Source: Skermania piniformis | GTDB taxonomy: Bacteria; Actinomycetota; Actinomycetes; Mycobacteriales; Mycobacteriaceae | Direction: 5' to 3' | Length of the DNA stretch: 64,000 nt | Assembly: GCF_019285775.1 (NCBI RefSeq) | Contig: NZ_CP079105.1 | Location: 3,666,603-3,730,602 of the forward strand | Part shown: piece by piece, positions 8,744-18,015 of the stretch | Position numbering within the stretch: position 1 is the stretch's first letter | Layout of the letters: the number at the start of each line of letters is the position of its first letter | Notes under the pieces: model-generated | Seen by the model: the letters and a program-made list of their open reading frames with translations, nothing else | The model's database searches: none | Told to the model about the DNA's origin: nothing | Made by a program: the position numbers and the translations under genes

Positions 8744-9941
8744 CTGCGCGATCGTGGATGCCGGCCGTGACATCGGCGTGCAGTGCTGCGTTCTGCCGCA
8801 ACGACTCACCGACCTCGGGCCACCGCGCAAGCACCCGCTCTATCGTCTCGCGGCCGACATCGGCCAGTCCGAGCTCGACACCGAGCCGGCGCTCCAAGCG
8901 ATCGAAGTCGGTGAGTCGCACTCGATCGAAGTGCTTGGTCGCGCCGAAGCGCAGGCCGAGTTCCTCCTCCCCCATGTAGTACCGGGTGGAGACCAGATCG
9001 TAGGCCGGCGAGATCTGCGGAATGCGTTCGTCACGATAGATCAACGACCAGTTCTTCAGATGCGCGTCGCCGTTCGAGATGAGAATGTCCAGCGTCAGCC
9101 GTCGCGCGAACTCGCGCAGGCTGGCGGCGTCATGCCCGCGGTAGAACAGCGCACCGACCGTTTCGTAGCTGCCCAGGTACTTGTCGTCCGGGTAGAAGTT
9201 CCGCACCTGTGCCAGGTCCTCGATGTGCACCAAGTCACCTTCGGCGGTCCGATCGAACCGCTCGACCGCGTACGCCCACTGCTCGGTGTCCGGCCAAACC
9301 CGCTCCGGCAGTCCCGAAACCTCATCCCGATGCACCAACCGGACAGCCGGTGTCTCGATCCCGACAGCCGCCGCCAACCGCATCATGGTCAGCTCGTTGC
9401 GGGGAACATCCGGGTAGACCCGGTCGGGCAACTTGACGATCCAGTCACCGCGCTCGTCCACCGCCGGCAGCGTCAGCCGATCGCCGTCGGCCAGCATGGA
9501 GAACTTGAGTGCCACGCCGGCCAGCGAGAACCGCAAACGATGCTCGGCTGAACCACTGCTCGGCTCGTCGACGAACTCTTCCGGCCACTCACCCGAAGCC
9601 GCCGCGGATTCCACCGGCCGGACGCGGACAGCGCCCGGAAGGTCGTGGCCCACCTGCGTCAACAGTTCCATCTCCCGCTGCGCCGACACGCCGCGCTCGG
9701 CGGCGATCCAATCCCGTAGCCGACCTTCCGGCAGCAGATTCGAGAACCACGGCGGGAGCCGGAGCGCGGCGGAATGCGCCGCCGTCAGGTCCTGCTCGTA
9801 CCGTAGACCGAGCACCGGCCGATCGACATCCGCCAAGTAACTGTCGGACAACACAAACCGGGTGTAGTCACCCCGTTGGATCAAGGTTCCGACGCGGAGG
9901 TCCCGAAGCCAGACCCCGTGGTACCGCTCAGGAAGCGTCAT
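8721..9941 (-). CDS. HipA-like serine/threonine kinase paired with a DUF262 gene
   Basis: A 406-residue HipA-family protein. The kinase core has an ATP-site lysine in WIVKLP (Lys170), the conserved Glu183 (NELTMMRLA), the catalytic loop SNGDAHLKN with Asp292 and Asn297, and a metal-binding Asp315 in SPAYDLVS. All key residues look intact. HipA toxins phosphorylate targets such as glutamyl-tRNA synthetase and are normally neutralised by a HipB DNA-binding antitoxin. No HipB-like helix-turn-helix gene is adjacent. Instead the upstream gene overlaps by 14 bases and encodes a DUF262 protein. The pair has no evident link to sterol metabolism and looks inserted. Confidence 0.85.
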   Translation of the reverse strand: MTLPERYHGVWLRDLRVGTLIQRGDYTRFVLSDSYLADVDRPVLGLRYEQDLTAAHSAALRLPPWFSNLLPEGRLRDWIAAERGVSAQREMELLTQVGHDLPGAVRVRPVESAAASGEWPEEFVDEPSSGSAEHRLRFSLAGVALKFSMLADGDRLTLPAVDERGDWIVKLPDRVYPDVPRNELTMMRLAAAVGIETPAVRLVHRDEVSGLPERVWPDTEQWAYAVERFDRTAEGDLVHIEDLAQVRNFYPDDKYLGSYETVGALFYRGHDAASLREFARRLTLDILISNGDAHLKNWSLIYRDERIPQISPAYDLVSTRYYMGEEELGLRFGATKHFDRVRLTDFDRLERRLGVELGLADVGRETIERVLARWPEVGESLRQNAALHADVTAGIHDRAVSLRASR

Positions 9942-11619
9942 CGCCGGTCTGGTCGTCGATGACCAGCTGATCGAGTGGCGGCGTGTGTTCGAATCCCCAC
10001 TCGCATCGCCGGCGGAGGAAAGACGCCAAATTGTCGACGATCAGCTGCTGGCGCAGCCGGAGAAATTCCGGCACATCGTCGCGCTGTAGCGCCGCCTCGA
10101 TATCCGGGGTGATCGCGTGCGAGTCCAAGACCGCGCGCCACGTCTCGTTCGAGATCCCGACCGGCCTGCGCTGCAGCAGCTCGCTCACGTGCGGCGTTGC
10201 CTCGTCGAGCACCGGCATAATAGCCCGATTCGCGGCCCACGAGCTCTGACTTGCCGGCACCGCCGAACGGCCGAATATTGCCGGAACCGCGTCCGCAGCC
10301 GTGCTGCTCGCTCCGATAGCGGAGGCGAGGTCGTCGCGGGTGTACTCCTCGCCGGTGTCCGGCCGACGGGGACCCAGACTCCACCAGTGGCACAATATGA
10401 TCTTGGCAGCGGCCTCGTTCGTCCGGAATCGATCGGGGTCCGGAGCCTCCCGTTCGGCCTCACCCACCACCGCCAGCAATCCGATCAGCGACTCGTGGGT
10501 ACGCACCGGATCGATCTTGCCGGTCAGCGTACGACCGATACTGGTCGTACCGCCACGAATGATGTACGGACCGGCCACTGCGGCACGCCAGAACCAGCGA
10601 TCCAGCAGCCGCTCGTTGGCCGGGCGCAGCTCTGCATTGTGCGCGAGGAACCGGGTAAGGACGACCAGGAGGTACCGATACGGCAGCATGGTGAAGTGCG
10701 GAACGCCGGCGCGGATGACATACCGCACGGCCTTCTCCAACGCATCCCGCCCCCGCTCGTAGGCCTCCTCCCGACCCTCGTCCGGAAAGTCGCCAGCACC
10801 TCGCCGCTGCGGATCGAACTCCGAACGAATCTCCCGACGCGTATCCGGACCGCGGCGGGCAAGCACGCATTGCAGGATCGTGTCGTCATCGATCCGGCCG
10901 AAGTGCATCTGCTCGTCGATATCCTCGGCGATGCGCTGCAAGGAGAGCCCGGTCTCGCTGTCCTCCTCGGTCCCGGCATTGAGGGCCGAGAACACCTCCG
11001 CCCGACTGAGCCGCTTCCCGGAGTTGTTCATCCGGTCGAAGATGTTCTGCAGCACGCTGACGTCGTCGTGCACCACCTGATATGCGGGAATAGCGAGCTG
11101 GTGGAGAGCGCGAGCGAATCCGAATGCTATGTCGCGTTCGCGCTGTCCGGATTCGGGGTGTTCGGCGAACCATTCGAGCACCGCGCTGAGATCGAACATC
11201 ACCGGTAACGGGATCACCTGCGGGTCCTCGATTGTCGGCAACGGCACGATGCTCGCGGTCTTCAGATCGAATCCCAGGTTGAACCGCAGGTCGTCCGAGC
11301 GCTCGGTGGTCAAGACATTTGCAAGGCTGGTGACCCGTTGTTGACCGTCGACCACCCACAGCGCATTGTCTACCGCCGGAGCATCGATACTCATCGCCCC
11401 GAGTCGAAGTCGTTGCGCAGGCGCCGGACGCTCCCACAGCAACAGGCTCCCGATCGGATAGCCCTTCAGAACGCTGTCCATCAATTGGATCACGTCCGCA
11501 CGACCCCAACGGAAGTCTCGCTGGAAGTGCGGGACTCGAATTCGCCCGGACCAGGCCAGATCGACCAGTTCGGGAAGCGGAATCGTGCGGGCGCCGGTAC
11601 GGACGTCGGCGCTGGTCAT
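9928..11619 (-). CDS. DUF262 (GmrSD/ParB-like fold) protein upstream of hipA
   Basis: A 563-residue protein starting with ATG at 11619 behind a strong Shine-Dalgarno sequence (GGGAGGAG). The N-terminus carries the DUF262 hallmarks: VPHFQRDFRW (about residues 29-38) and VVDGQQRVTSL (89-99), with DGQQR as the NTP-binding/hydrolysis signature, followed by FDRMNNSGKRLSRAEVFSALN. I see no C-terminal HNH nuclease motif of the DUF1524 type. DUF262 proteins include the GmrSD-type modification-dependent restriction enzymes. Here the gene is coupled to a HipA-like kinase rather than to a nuclease, so a defence or toxin-partner role is inferred, not shown. Confidence 0.8.
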   Translation of the reverse strand: MTSADVRTGARTIPLPELVDLAWSGRIRVPHFQRDFRWGRADVIQLMDSVLKGYPIGSLLLWERPAPAQRLRLGAMSIDAPAVDNALWVVDGQQRVTSLANVLTTERSDDLRFNLGFDLKTASIVPLPTIEDPQVIPLPVMFDLSAVLEWFAEHPESGQRERDIAFGFARALHQLAIPAYQVVHDDVSVLQNIFDRMNNSGKRLSRAEVFSALNAGTEEDSETGLSLQRIAEDIDEQMHFGRIDDDTILQCVLARRGPDTRREIRSEFDPQRRGAGDFPDEGREEAYERGRDALEKAVRYVIRAGVPHFTMLPYRYLLVVLTRFLAHNAELRPANERLLDRWFWRAAVAGPYIIRGGTTSIGRTLTGKIDPVRTHESLIGLLAVVGEAEREAPDPDRFRTNEAAAKIILCHWWSLGPRRPDTGEEYTRDDLASAIGASSTAADAVPAIFGRSAVPASQSSWAANRAIMPVLDEATPHVSELLQRRPVGISNETWRAVLDSHAITPDIEAALQRDDVPEFLRLRQQLIVDNLASFLRRRCEWGFEHTPPLDQLVIDDQTGDDAS

Positions 11620-11697
11620 ATCGGGCTCCTCCCTACGCCCTACAGTCTGCCCGACACCTCCGACACACCCCGATCCTGCTCTCGGCGGCACGCGCGG

Positions 11698-12813
11698 CTA
11701 CGTCCGCACCGCGCCGATCCGGTCGACCGTGGCGTCGAACTCGGCGACCAGATCCGCCATCACGTCGGCAACCGGCCGCACCTCGTTCATCCGGCCGACG
11801 ATCTGCCCCACCGGCATCGCCACCACCTCCGGGTCGGCCGATTCGGCGATCCGCCGGTGCGCCTCGCTGACCAGGATGTTCTGCAACGGCATCGGTAGCG
11901 GGTCCGGCGCGTCGGGCTGCGCCCAGGCCTGGGTCCACTTGGTCTTCAACAGCCGGGCCGGCTTGCCGGAGTAGATCCGGGTGCGCACGGTATCCGCCGA
12001 GGTGGCCGCAAGCAGTGCGCGTTGCGTGCTGGACAGCCCGCCCGCGGCACTGCCGAGCCGATACTCCGAGGTGGTCAGCCAGTACGAACCCATCCACACC
12101 CCGGACGCACCGAGCGCCAGCGCGGCCGCGATCTGCCGGCCGCTGCCGATCCCGCCCGCCGCCAACACCAGGCCGTCGTCCCCGACCGCGTCGACGATCT
12201 CCGGCACCAGCACCATCGAACCGATCTCGCCGGTGTGCCCACCCGCCTCGTGGCCTTGGGCGATCACGATGTCCACGCCGTCGGCGATATGACTGCGCGC
12301 ATGGCCGACCGCGCCGGCCAACGCCGCGACCGGGACCTGATCGCGGTGCGCCCGGTCGATCACATCCACCGGCGGCGAGCCGAGCGCGTTGGCGATCAGC
12401 GAGATCCGATGCTGCAAAGCGACATCCACATGCGAGCGGGCCACCGAATGCAGCCAGCCGAGTACCCCGGCCGCCTGTTCGGCATCGGCAGCCAACGGTG
12501 GCACGCCGAGCTCGGCCAACGTCCGATCGACGAACGCCCGGTGCTCGGCCGGGATCATCGACTCCAGATCGAGCTGACTACCCTCGGTCGGCACCTTCGC
12601 CGGCATCACGATGTCGACGCCGTACGGCTTGCCGTCGGTGTTGTCGTCCATCCAGGACAACACCCGGTCCAACTCGGCCGGATCGTTGAACCGGACGCAA
12701 CCGAGGACGCCGAGCCCGCCCGCCCGACTGATCGCCGCCGCAACATCTTCCGACGGCGTGAAGCCGAAGATCGGGTACTCGATGCCGAGCCGATCGCTCG
12801 CCGTGGTCCGCAT
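11698..12813 (-). CDS. Nitronate monooxygenase / 2-nitropropane dioxygenase-like flavoprotein
   Basis: A 371-residue TIM-barrel FMN protein. The ATG at 12813 overlaps the fadD19 stop (sequence TGATG on the coding strand), implying coupling. Motifs include GIEYPIFGF near the N-terminus, VDIVIAQGHEAGGHTGE and VLAAGGIGSGRQIAAALALGASGVWMGS for FMN-phosphate binding. It belongs to the same broad family as IpdC (31627) but differs in sequence. Being cotranscribed with fadD19 suggests a role in sterol side-chain metabolism, possibly a double-bond reductase or oxidase, but the reaction cannot be deduced. Confidence 0.78.
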   Translation of the reverse strand: MRTTASDRLGIEYPIFGFTPSEDVAAAISRAGGLGVLGCVRFNDPAELDRVLSWMDDNTDGKPYGVDIVMPAKVPTEGSQLDLESMIPAEHRAFVDRTLAELGVPPLAADAEQAAGVLGWLHSVARSHVDVALQHRISLIANALGSPPVDVIDRAHRDQVPVAALAGAVGHARSHIADGVDIVIAQGHEAGGHTGEIGSMVLVPEIVDAVGDDGLVLAAGGIGSGRQIAAALALGASGVWMGSYWLTTSEYRLGSAAGGLSSTQRALLAATSADTVRTRIYSGKPARLLKTKWTQAWAQPDAPDPLPMPLQNILVSEAHRRIAESADPEVVAMPVGQIVGRMNEVRPVADVMADLVAEFDATVDRIGAVRT

Positions 12814-14462
12814 CAGCCGACGACCGTTTCGGTGGCACCGGCGCCCTCGTCGGCCGGCCGCTCCCGAGTCTGGTCCTTGGCCCAACGGTAATCGGCCTTT
12901 CCGGCGGGCGACCGCTTGATCTCCGGAACGAACCACAGACTGCGCGGCAACTTGTAGGCCGCGATCAGCGTGGTGAGCACCGGACGGAGCTCGTCTACGG
13001 TGATCGCGGCGGCGTCCGCGCGCAGCTGCACGACCGCCGCCACCCGCTCGCCGAAGCGCTCGTCCGGGACGCCGACCACCAGCGCGTCGAAGACCGCCGG
13101 ATGCGCCTTCAGCGCCGCCTCGACCTCTTCGGGGAACACCTTCTCCCCGCCGGTGTTGATGCTCACCGAGCCTCTGCCCAGCATGGTGACCGCGCCGTCT
13201 TCCTCGACCCGGGCGTAGTCGCCCGGAATCGAGTACCGGATGCCGTTGAACTCCTTGAAGGTTGCCGCGGTCTTCGCTTCGTCCTTGTAGTAGCCGATCG
13301 GGATGTGCCCGGACCGGGCGAGTACGCCGATCTGCCCGGAGCCCGGCACCACCGGATTGCCGTCCTCGTCGAGCACCGACGTCGACGCGTCGATCTTGAC
13401 CCGCGGACCGCCCGCCTGCGCGGCGCCCTTGGTCACCAGCCCCAGCCCGCCGAACCCGGTCTCCGACGAGCCGATCGAGTCGCTGATCATCCGGTTGGGC
13501 AGCAGTTCACAGATCCGGTCCTTGACGGTCGGCGAGAACAGCGCCGCGCTGCTGGCAATCACGTACAACACCGAAAGGTCGTACGGCTCACCGGTTACCG
13601 GATCGCCGGCCTCCAGCGCATCGACGATCGGCCGGGCCATCGCGTCGCCGGTGATGAACAGCATGTTCACCTGATGCCGAACCGCACTCGCCAGCACCCC
13701 GTGGCCGCTGAACTCCGGCATCATCAGGGTCTTGCCGCCGCCGAACAGGCTCTGGAAGGTCGCCCACTGCGAGCCGCCGTGGATCATCGGCGGGATCGGA
13801 TAGCGGGTCATCACCGGATTGGCCGCACCCAACTTGGCCAGATCCCACTCGTCGGCGACATACTCGCCGGTGAGGAAGTTGATTCCGCCGCCGAGCACCC
13901 GCCAGACGTCCTCCTGCCGCCACATCACGCCCTTCGGCATGCCGGTGGTCCCGCCGGTGTACAACATGTAGAGGTCGTCCGGGCTACGCTCGCCGAAATC
14001 CCGCTCGGGCGACGATTGTGCAAGCGCTGCTTCGTATTCGACCGAATCATTGGGGAGGTCGGTACCGTCTTCGACCACGATCAGGGTACGCAGCCGCGGA
14101 CACTGCGGCGCCACGTTCGCCACCTTGTCCGCATACCGACGCTCGTAGACCAGCGCGACCATGTCGGAGTTGGTGAAGATGTGCTGCAGCTCGTTCTCCA
14201 CGTAGCGGTAGTTCACGTTCACCATCACCGCGCGCGCCTTGAACACGGCCACCATCGCCACGACGGCCTCGATGGTGTTGCGTGAGTAGATGCCCACCTT
14301 GTCGCCGGGCGCCACGCCGTTCGCCAGCAGGTAGTGCGCCAGCCGGTTGGCTTGCTCGTCCATCTGCGCGTAGGTGATCTCGCGCTCGTCGTCCAGCAGC
14401 GCGACGCGCTCCGGCACAAGATCGACAGCGTGCTCGACGAGGTCTGCGATATTCAGGGCCAC
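12813..14462 (-). CDS. fadD19: Steroid acyl-CoA synthetase FadD19
   Basis: A 549-residue adenylate-forming ligase from GTG at 14462, giving the N-terminus [20 protein letters not shown], close to known FadD19 proteins. Motifs are [15 protein letters not shown] (ATP P-loop), GSSETGFGG, and the C-terminal [10 protein letters not shown] with the catalytic lysine. FadD19 activates C26-carboxylated sterol side chains with CoA and is needed for C24-branched sterols in rhodococci. It faces echA19 across a KstR site that ends only 11 bases from the start codon, the same arrangement as Rv3515c-Rv3516. Confidence 0.92.
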   Translation of the reverse strand: MALNIADLVEHAVDLVPERVALLDDEREITYAQMDEQANRLAHYLLANGVAPGDKVGIYSRNTIEAVVAMVAVFKARAVMVNVNYRYVENELQHIFTNSDMVALVYERRYADKVANVAPQCPRLRTLIVVEDGTDLPNDSVEYEAALAQSSPERDFGERSPDDLYMLYTGGTTGMPKGVMWRQEDVWRVLGGGINFLTGEYVADEWDLAKLGAANPVMTRYPIPPMIHGGSQWATFQSLFGGGKTLMMPEFSGHGVLASAVRHQVNMLFITGDAMARPIVDALEAGDPVTGEPYDLSVLYVIASSAALFSPTVKDRICELLPNRMISDSIGSSETGFGGLGLVTKGAAQAGGPRVKIDASTSVLDEDGNPVVPGSGQIGVLARSGHIPIGYYKDEAKTAATFKEFNGIRYSIPGDYARVEEDGAVTMLGRGSVSINTGGEKVFPEEVEAALKAHPAVFDALVVGVPDERFGERVAAVVQLRADAAAITVDELRPVLTTLIAAYKLPRSLWFVPEIKRSPAGKADYRWAKDQTRERPADEGAGATETVVG

Positions 14463-14473
14463 GACTACCAAAC

Positions 14474-14487
14474 TAGAACGTGTTACT
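14474..14487. promoter_or_regulatory. KstR operator between fadD19 and echA19
   Basis: TAGAACGTGTTACT matches the KstR consensus except for the last base. It is 11 bases from the fadD19 start and 36 bases from the echA19 start, in the only gap between the two divergent genes. Confidence 0.8.
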
Positions 14488-14523
14488 GTCCCCCGCAAGG
14501 GTCTCCGGAGGGAAGCAGAGCCG

Positions 14524-15315
14524 ATGACACAGCAGCCGCATTGCCTCGTCGAGCAGCGTGAACACGTGCTGATCGTCACCATGAACCGGCCCGAGGCGCG
14601 CAACGCGCTCTCCGGCGAGATGCTCGCCATCATGGCCGAGGCCTGGGACCGGGTCGACGCCGATCCCGATATCCGGGTGGCGATCCTGACCGGCGCGGGC
14701 GGCTACTTCTGTGCCGGCGCCGATCTGAAGTCGATGACCCGTAACCATCCCACCGACGCCTTCGCCAGCGGCAGCTGGAATCCGAACCGGATCGACGCAC
14801 TGCTCAAGGGCCGCCGGCTGACCAAACCGCTGATCGCCGCAGTCGAGGGCCCGGCGATCGCCGGCGGCACCGAGATCCTGCAGGCCACCGACATCCGGGT
14901 AGCCGGCGAGTCGGCGAAGTTCGGTGTCTCCGAGGCACGGTGGGGCCTGTTCCCACTCGGCGGCTCGGCGGTGCGCCTGGTTCGACAGATCCCGTACACG
15001 ATCGCCGCCGAGATCCTGCTGACCGGCCGGCATCTGCACGCCGCCGAGGCCAAGGAGATCGGCCTGATCGGTCATGTCGTTGCGGACGGCACGGCGTTGG
15101 ACAAAGCGCTCGAGCTCGCCGGGCTGATCGCAGCCAACGGCCCGGTGGCCGTGCAGGCGATCCTGCGCACGATCCGCGACACCGAGGGTATGCCGGAAAA
15201 CGACGCATTCGACATCGACGGCCGGCTCGGCGCCGCGGTCTTCGCCTCCGCGGACGCCAAGGAGGGGCCGCGCGCGTTCGCCGAAAAGCGGCCGGCCAAC
15301 TTCACCGGCCGCTGA
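14524..15315 (+). CDS. echA19: Enoyl-CoA hydratase EchA19
   Basis: A 263-residue crotonase-family protein from ATG at 14524, preceded by CCGGAGGGAAG. Crotonase features are [13 protein letters not shown] near residue 25, the oxyanion-hole segments [13 protein letters not shown] and [12 protein letters not shown], and a C-terminal [14 protein letters not shown] typical of active hydratases. EchA19 of M. tuberculosis hydrates the steroid enoyl-CoA side chain produced by FadE26-FadE27. Divergent pairing with fadD19 around a KstR site supports the name. It converges with the acyl-CoA synthetase gene 11 bases downstream. Confidence 0.9.
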   Translation: MTQQPHCLVEQREHVLIVTMNRPEARNALSGEMLAIMAEAWDRVDADPDIRVAILTGAGGYFCAGADLKSMTRNHPTDAFASGSWNPNRIDALLKGRRLTKPLIAAVEGPAIAGGTEILQATDIRVAGESAKFGVSEARWGLFPLGGSAVRLVRQIPYTIAAEILLTGRHLHAAEAKEIGLIGHVVADGTALDKALELAGLIAANGPVAVQAILRTIRDTEGMPENDAFDIDGRLGAAVFASADAKEGPRAFAEKRPANFTGR

Positions 15316-15326
15316 GGCGGGCGGGT

Positions 15327-16883
15327 TCAGATCGCCGTGGCCCGATCGGCCCAGTACGGATCGCGCAGCCTGCGCTTGTACAGCTTGCCGTTCGGGTCGC
15401 GCGGCAGCTCCGGCAGGTAGTCGATACTGCGCGGCAACTTGAACTTCGCCAGTCGCCGAGCCGCGAACGCGAGGATGTCCGCGGTGAGCTCGTCGCCGGG
15501 TTCCACCCCCGCCGCAGGCTGCACCACCGCCTTGATCTCCTCGCCCCAATCCGCATGTGGTACACCGAATACCGCGACGTCGTCGACCGCCGGATGGACG
15601 ATCAGTTCGCCTTCGATCTCGGCCGGGTAGATGTTCACCCCACCCGAGATGATCATGTCGGACTTGCGGTCGCAGAGGTAGAGGTAGCCGTCCTCGTCGA
15701 GGTACCCCACGTCGCCGAGGGTGAACAGGTTGCCCACCCGGGCGGCCTCGGTCTTGGCCTTGTCCTTGTGGTACTCGAACGACGATCCGCCCATCTGCAG
15801 GTAGATCTGACCGGTTTCGCCGGGCGGTAGTTCGTTTCCGGCGTCGTCGAGCACCCGCACGATCGACCAGGGCCAGGCTCGACCGACCGAGCCGGGCTTG
15901 CGCAGCCACTCCTCGCCCGAGATGACGGTGCCGCCGCCTTCGGTCGCGGCGTAGTACTCGGTGACCACCGGGCCCCACCACTCCAGCATCCGCCGCTTGA
16001 CGTCCGGGGAGCACGGCGCCGCGCCGTGGATCATGCACCGCAGCGACGAGACGTCGTAACCCGCGCGGACCGCGTCCGGCAAGGCGAGGAGCCGAACGAA
16101 CTGGGTGGGCACCATGTGGCTGTGCGATACCCGGTGCCGGGCGATCAGCTCCAGCATCGGCTCCGGACCCCAGCCATCCATCAGAACAACTTTGTGCCCC
16201 AGGTGAATCGAGATGGTCACGAAGTTCAGCACGGCGGTGTGATAGAGCGGCGAACCGCACAGATGAACGTGATCGTCGAACGGTTTCAGCTCGAACAAGC
16301 CGAAGAAGGCACCGGCCGCCGGCGGAACATCGTCGGGGTCCGCCCCGGTCAGCGGCCGCCGAACGCCCTTCGGCCGACCGGTCGTGCCCGAGGTGTACAG
16401 CATGGGCGCCCCGGTGGTCCGGTTCGCCGGACGGCCCGGGCCGGCGGCGGCCAGCTCGGCCAGCGGGCGGAATCCGGGGATCTCACCGACCGCGAACCGG
16501 TTTTCTGCGGCGATCCCGGCGATGTCGGCAGCGGTCACCGCGGCCTCGGCGAATCGCGCTCCGGCGACGAATACCTTTGCCCCGCTGTCGCTCACGATGT
16601 AGCCGAGCTCCGGGCCGGTCAGGTGCCAGTTCACCGCGACGATGTACAACCCACTCTCGAAGGTTGCGAAGTAGCAGGCGACCAGATCGGCGCAGTTGGG
16701 CAGCAGCACCACCACACAGTCGCCGGCGACCAGGCCCCGCTCGGCGAACCCGCGGGCGTATCGGTCGGCCGCACCGGCCAGCTCGGCGTAGGTCCATTCG
16801 GTGCCGGACGGATCGACCAGCGCGATCCGATCGGGTTCGTCAGCTGCGATCCGCCACAGGCCAGTGCGCCGCGATTCGGTCAT
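15327..16883 (-). CDS. Additional KstR-controlled acyl-CoA synthetase
   Basis: A 518-residue adenylate-forming ligase (ATG at 16883). Motifs are MLYTSGTTGRPKGVRRP (P-loop), YYAATEGGGTV, YLYLCDRKSDMIISGGVNIYPAEIE and the C-terminal DPNGKLYKRRL. It is distinct from FadD19, FadD17 and FadD3, the three standard sterol ligases, all of which are also in this window. A perfect 16-bp KstR palindrome sits nine bases upstream of the start codon, so it should be part of the sterol regulon. Candidate substrates are other sterol side-chain acids, such as cholate-type C5 chains or branched phytosterol fragments; nothing in the sequence decides this. Confidence 0.83.
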   Translation of the reverse strand: MTESRRTGLWRIAADEPDRIALVDPSGTEWTYAELAGAADRYARGFAERGLVAGDCVVVLLPNCADLVACYFATFESGLYIVAVNWHLTGPELGYIVSDSGAKVFVAGARFAEAAVTAADIAGIAAENRFAVGEIPGFRPLAELAAAGPGRPANRTTGAPMLYTSGTTGRPKGVRRPLTGADPDDVPPAAGAFFGLFELKPFDDHVHLCGSPLYHTAVLNFVTISIHLGHKVVLMDGWGPEPMLELIARHRVSHSHMVPTQFVRLLALPDAVRAGYDVSSLRCMIHGAAPCSPDVKRRMLEWWGPVVTEYYAATEGGGTVISGEEWLRKPGSVGRAWPWSIVRVLDDAGNELPPGETGQIYLQMGGSSFEYHKDKAKTEAARVGNLFTLGDVGYLDEDGYLYLCDRKSDMIISGGVNIYPAEIEGELIVHPAVDDVAVFGVPHADWGEEIKAVVQPAAGVEPGDELTADILAFAARRLAKFKLPRSIDYLPELPRDPNGKLYKRRLRDPYWADRATAI

Positions 16884-16892
16884 CCCTCGAAT

Positions 16893-16908
16893 CTAGAACG
16901 CGTTCTAG
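16893..16908 (-). promoter_or_regulatory. Perfect palindromic KstR operator overlapping a stop codon
   Basis: CTAGAACGCGTTCTAG is a perfect 16-bp palindrome containing the full KstR consensus. It is nine bases upstream of the acyl-CoA synthetase start (16883) and contains the TAG stop codon of the LLM gene that ends at 16905. Confidence 0.9.
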
Positions 16909-17942
16909 GAATCGACAAGGGTCGCCAGCTGCGTTACCTGCGCGACACTGCGCGCGGTCAGCAACAACATGGTGACGCCGGCTGCGGCCCACCGATCGAC
17001 CTCCGACCGCACCTGTTCGGCATCACCGATGATCATCGTCTCGGTGACCATCTCGTCCGGCACCGCCGCGGCGGCATCGGCCTTGCGGTCGGACCGGAAC
17101 AGCTCGGTGATCTCGGCGACCTCCCGCTCGTAACCCATCCGTCGGTACACCTGAGCGTGAAAGTTCAACTCCGGCGCACCCATTCCGCCGACGTAGAGCG
17201 CGACCACCGGCTTCAGCCGGGCAATCTCGCCGGCCCGGTCTTCGGTCACGATCACCTGGCAGCTCGCGGCGATCTCGAAGTCCGCCCGGGTGCGGCGCGC
17301 ACCCTCGCGGGCGAAGCCCTCGTCGAGCCACTCGTCGTACATCGGGGCCAGCCGCGGCGAATAGTAGATCGCCAGCCAACCGTCGGCGATCTCGGCGGTC
17401 AGCGCGACGTTGCGCGGTCCTTCGGCGCCGAGCCAGATCGGCAGATCGGCCCGCAACGGGTGGGTCATCACTTTGAGCGGCTTGCCCAGACCGGTCGCAT
17501 CCGGTCCGGCGTACGGCAACGGGTAGTGCGGTCCGGGCGAGACGACCGGGCCGGTCCGGGCCAGCACCGAGCGGACGACCCGGACGTACTCCCGGGTTCG
17601 GGCCAGCGGCTTACCGAACGGTTGCCCGTACCAGCCCTCGACCACCTGTGGGCCGGAGACGCCCAGCCCGAGGATCGCGCGGCCACCGCTGAGATGATCG
17701 AGCGTGAGCGCGGCCATCGCGGCCGCGGTCGGTGTCCGGGCGGACAGCTGCGCCACCGACGTCCCGAGCCGGACCCGCTCGGTCGCCGATCCCCACCAGG
17801 CCAGCGGGGTGAACGCGTCCGAGCCCCACGACTCGGCGGTGACCACCGTGTCGAAACCCGACCGATCCGCGGCCTGGACCAGCTCGCCCACCTTCGCCGG
17901 TGGCTGCGCCGGCCAGTACCCCAGCTGCAAACCGAGTTTCAT
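16905..17942 (-). CDS. LLM-class (F420-dependent-type) oxidoreductase, Rv3520c-like
   Basis: A 345-residue luciferase-like monooxygenase fold protein. The sequence reads GTG-ATG; the ATG at 17942 is preferred because it is six bases from GAGGAG. Motifs include GFDTVVTAESWGSDAFTPL, RVRLGTSVAQLSARTPTAAAM, GRAILGLGVSGPQVVEGWYG and PIWLGAEGPRNVALTAEIADGWL, as in F420-dependent reductases. Whether it uses F420 or FMN cannot be told. Rv3520c holds the same position beside Rv3521-ltp4-ltp3 in mycobacteria. It is divergent from the DUF35 gene across a perfect KstR site. Confidence 0.85.
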   Translation of the reverse strand: MKLGLQLGYWPAQPPAKVGELVQAADRSGFDTVVTAESWGSDAFTPLAWWGSATERVRLGTSVAQLSARTPTAAAMAALTLDHLSGGRAILGLGVSGPQVVEGWYGQPFGKPLARTREYVRVVRSVLARTGPVVSPGPHYPLPYAGPDATGLGKPLKVMTHPLRADLPIWLGAEGPRNVALTAEIADGWLAIYYSPRLAPMYDEWLDEGFAREGARRTRADFEIAASCQVIVTEDRAGEIARLKPVVALYVGGMGAPELNFHAQVYRRMGYEREVAEITELFRSDRKADAAAAVPDEMVTETMIIGDAEQVRSEVDRWAAAGVTMLLLTARSVAQVTQLATLVDS

Positions 17943-17992
17943 CACGATCTCCTCGTCGCCGCCCCGGCCGGCGTCCTGCTTGCCAGCCGAGT

Positions 17993-18006
17993 TAGAACCT
18001 GTTCTA
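17993..18006. promoter_or_regulatory. KstR operator between LLM gene and DUF35-ltp4-ltp3 operon
   Basis: TAGAACCTGTTCTA matches the KstR consensus at all positions. It lies nine bases upstream of the DUF35 gene start and 50 bases from the LLM start, so it can repress both directions. Confidence 0.9.
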
Positions 18007-18015
18007 CTCGACGGC

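Noticed and set aside
14463-14633. Extension of FadD19 upstream of 14462
   Set aside because: It would run through the KstR operator and into echA19; the GTG at 14462 gives the family N-terminus.
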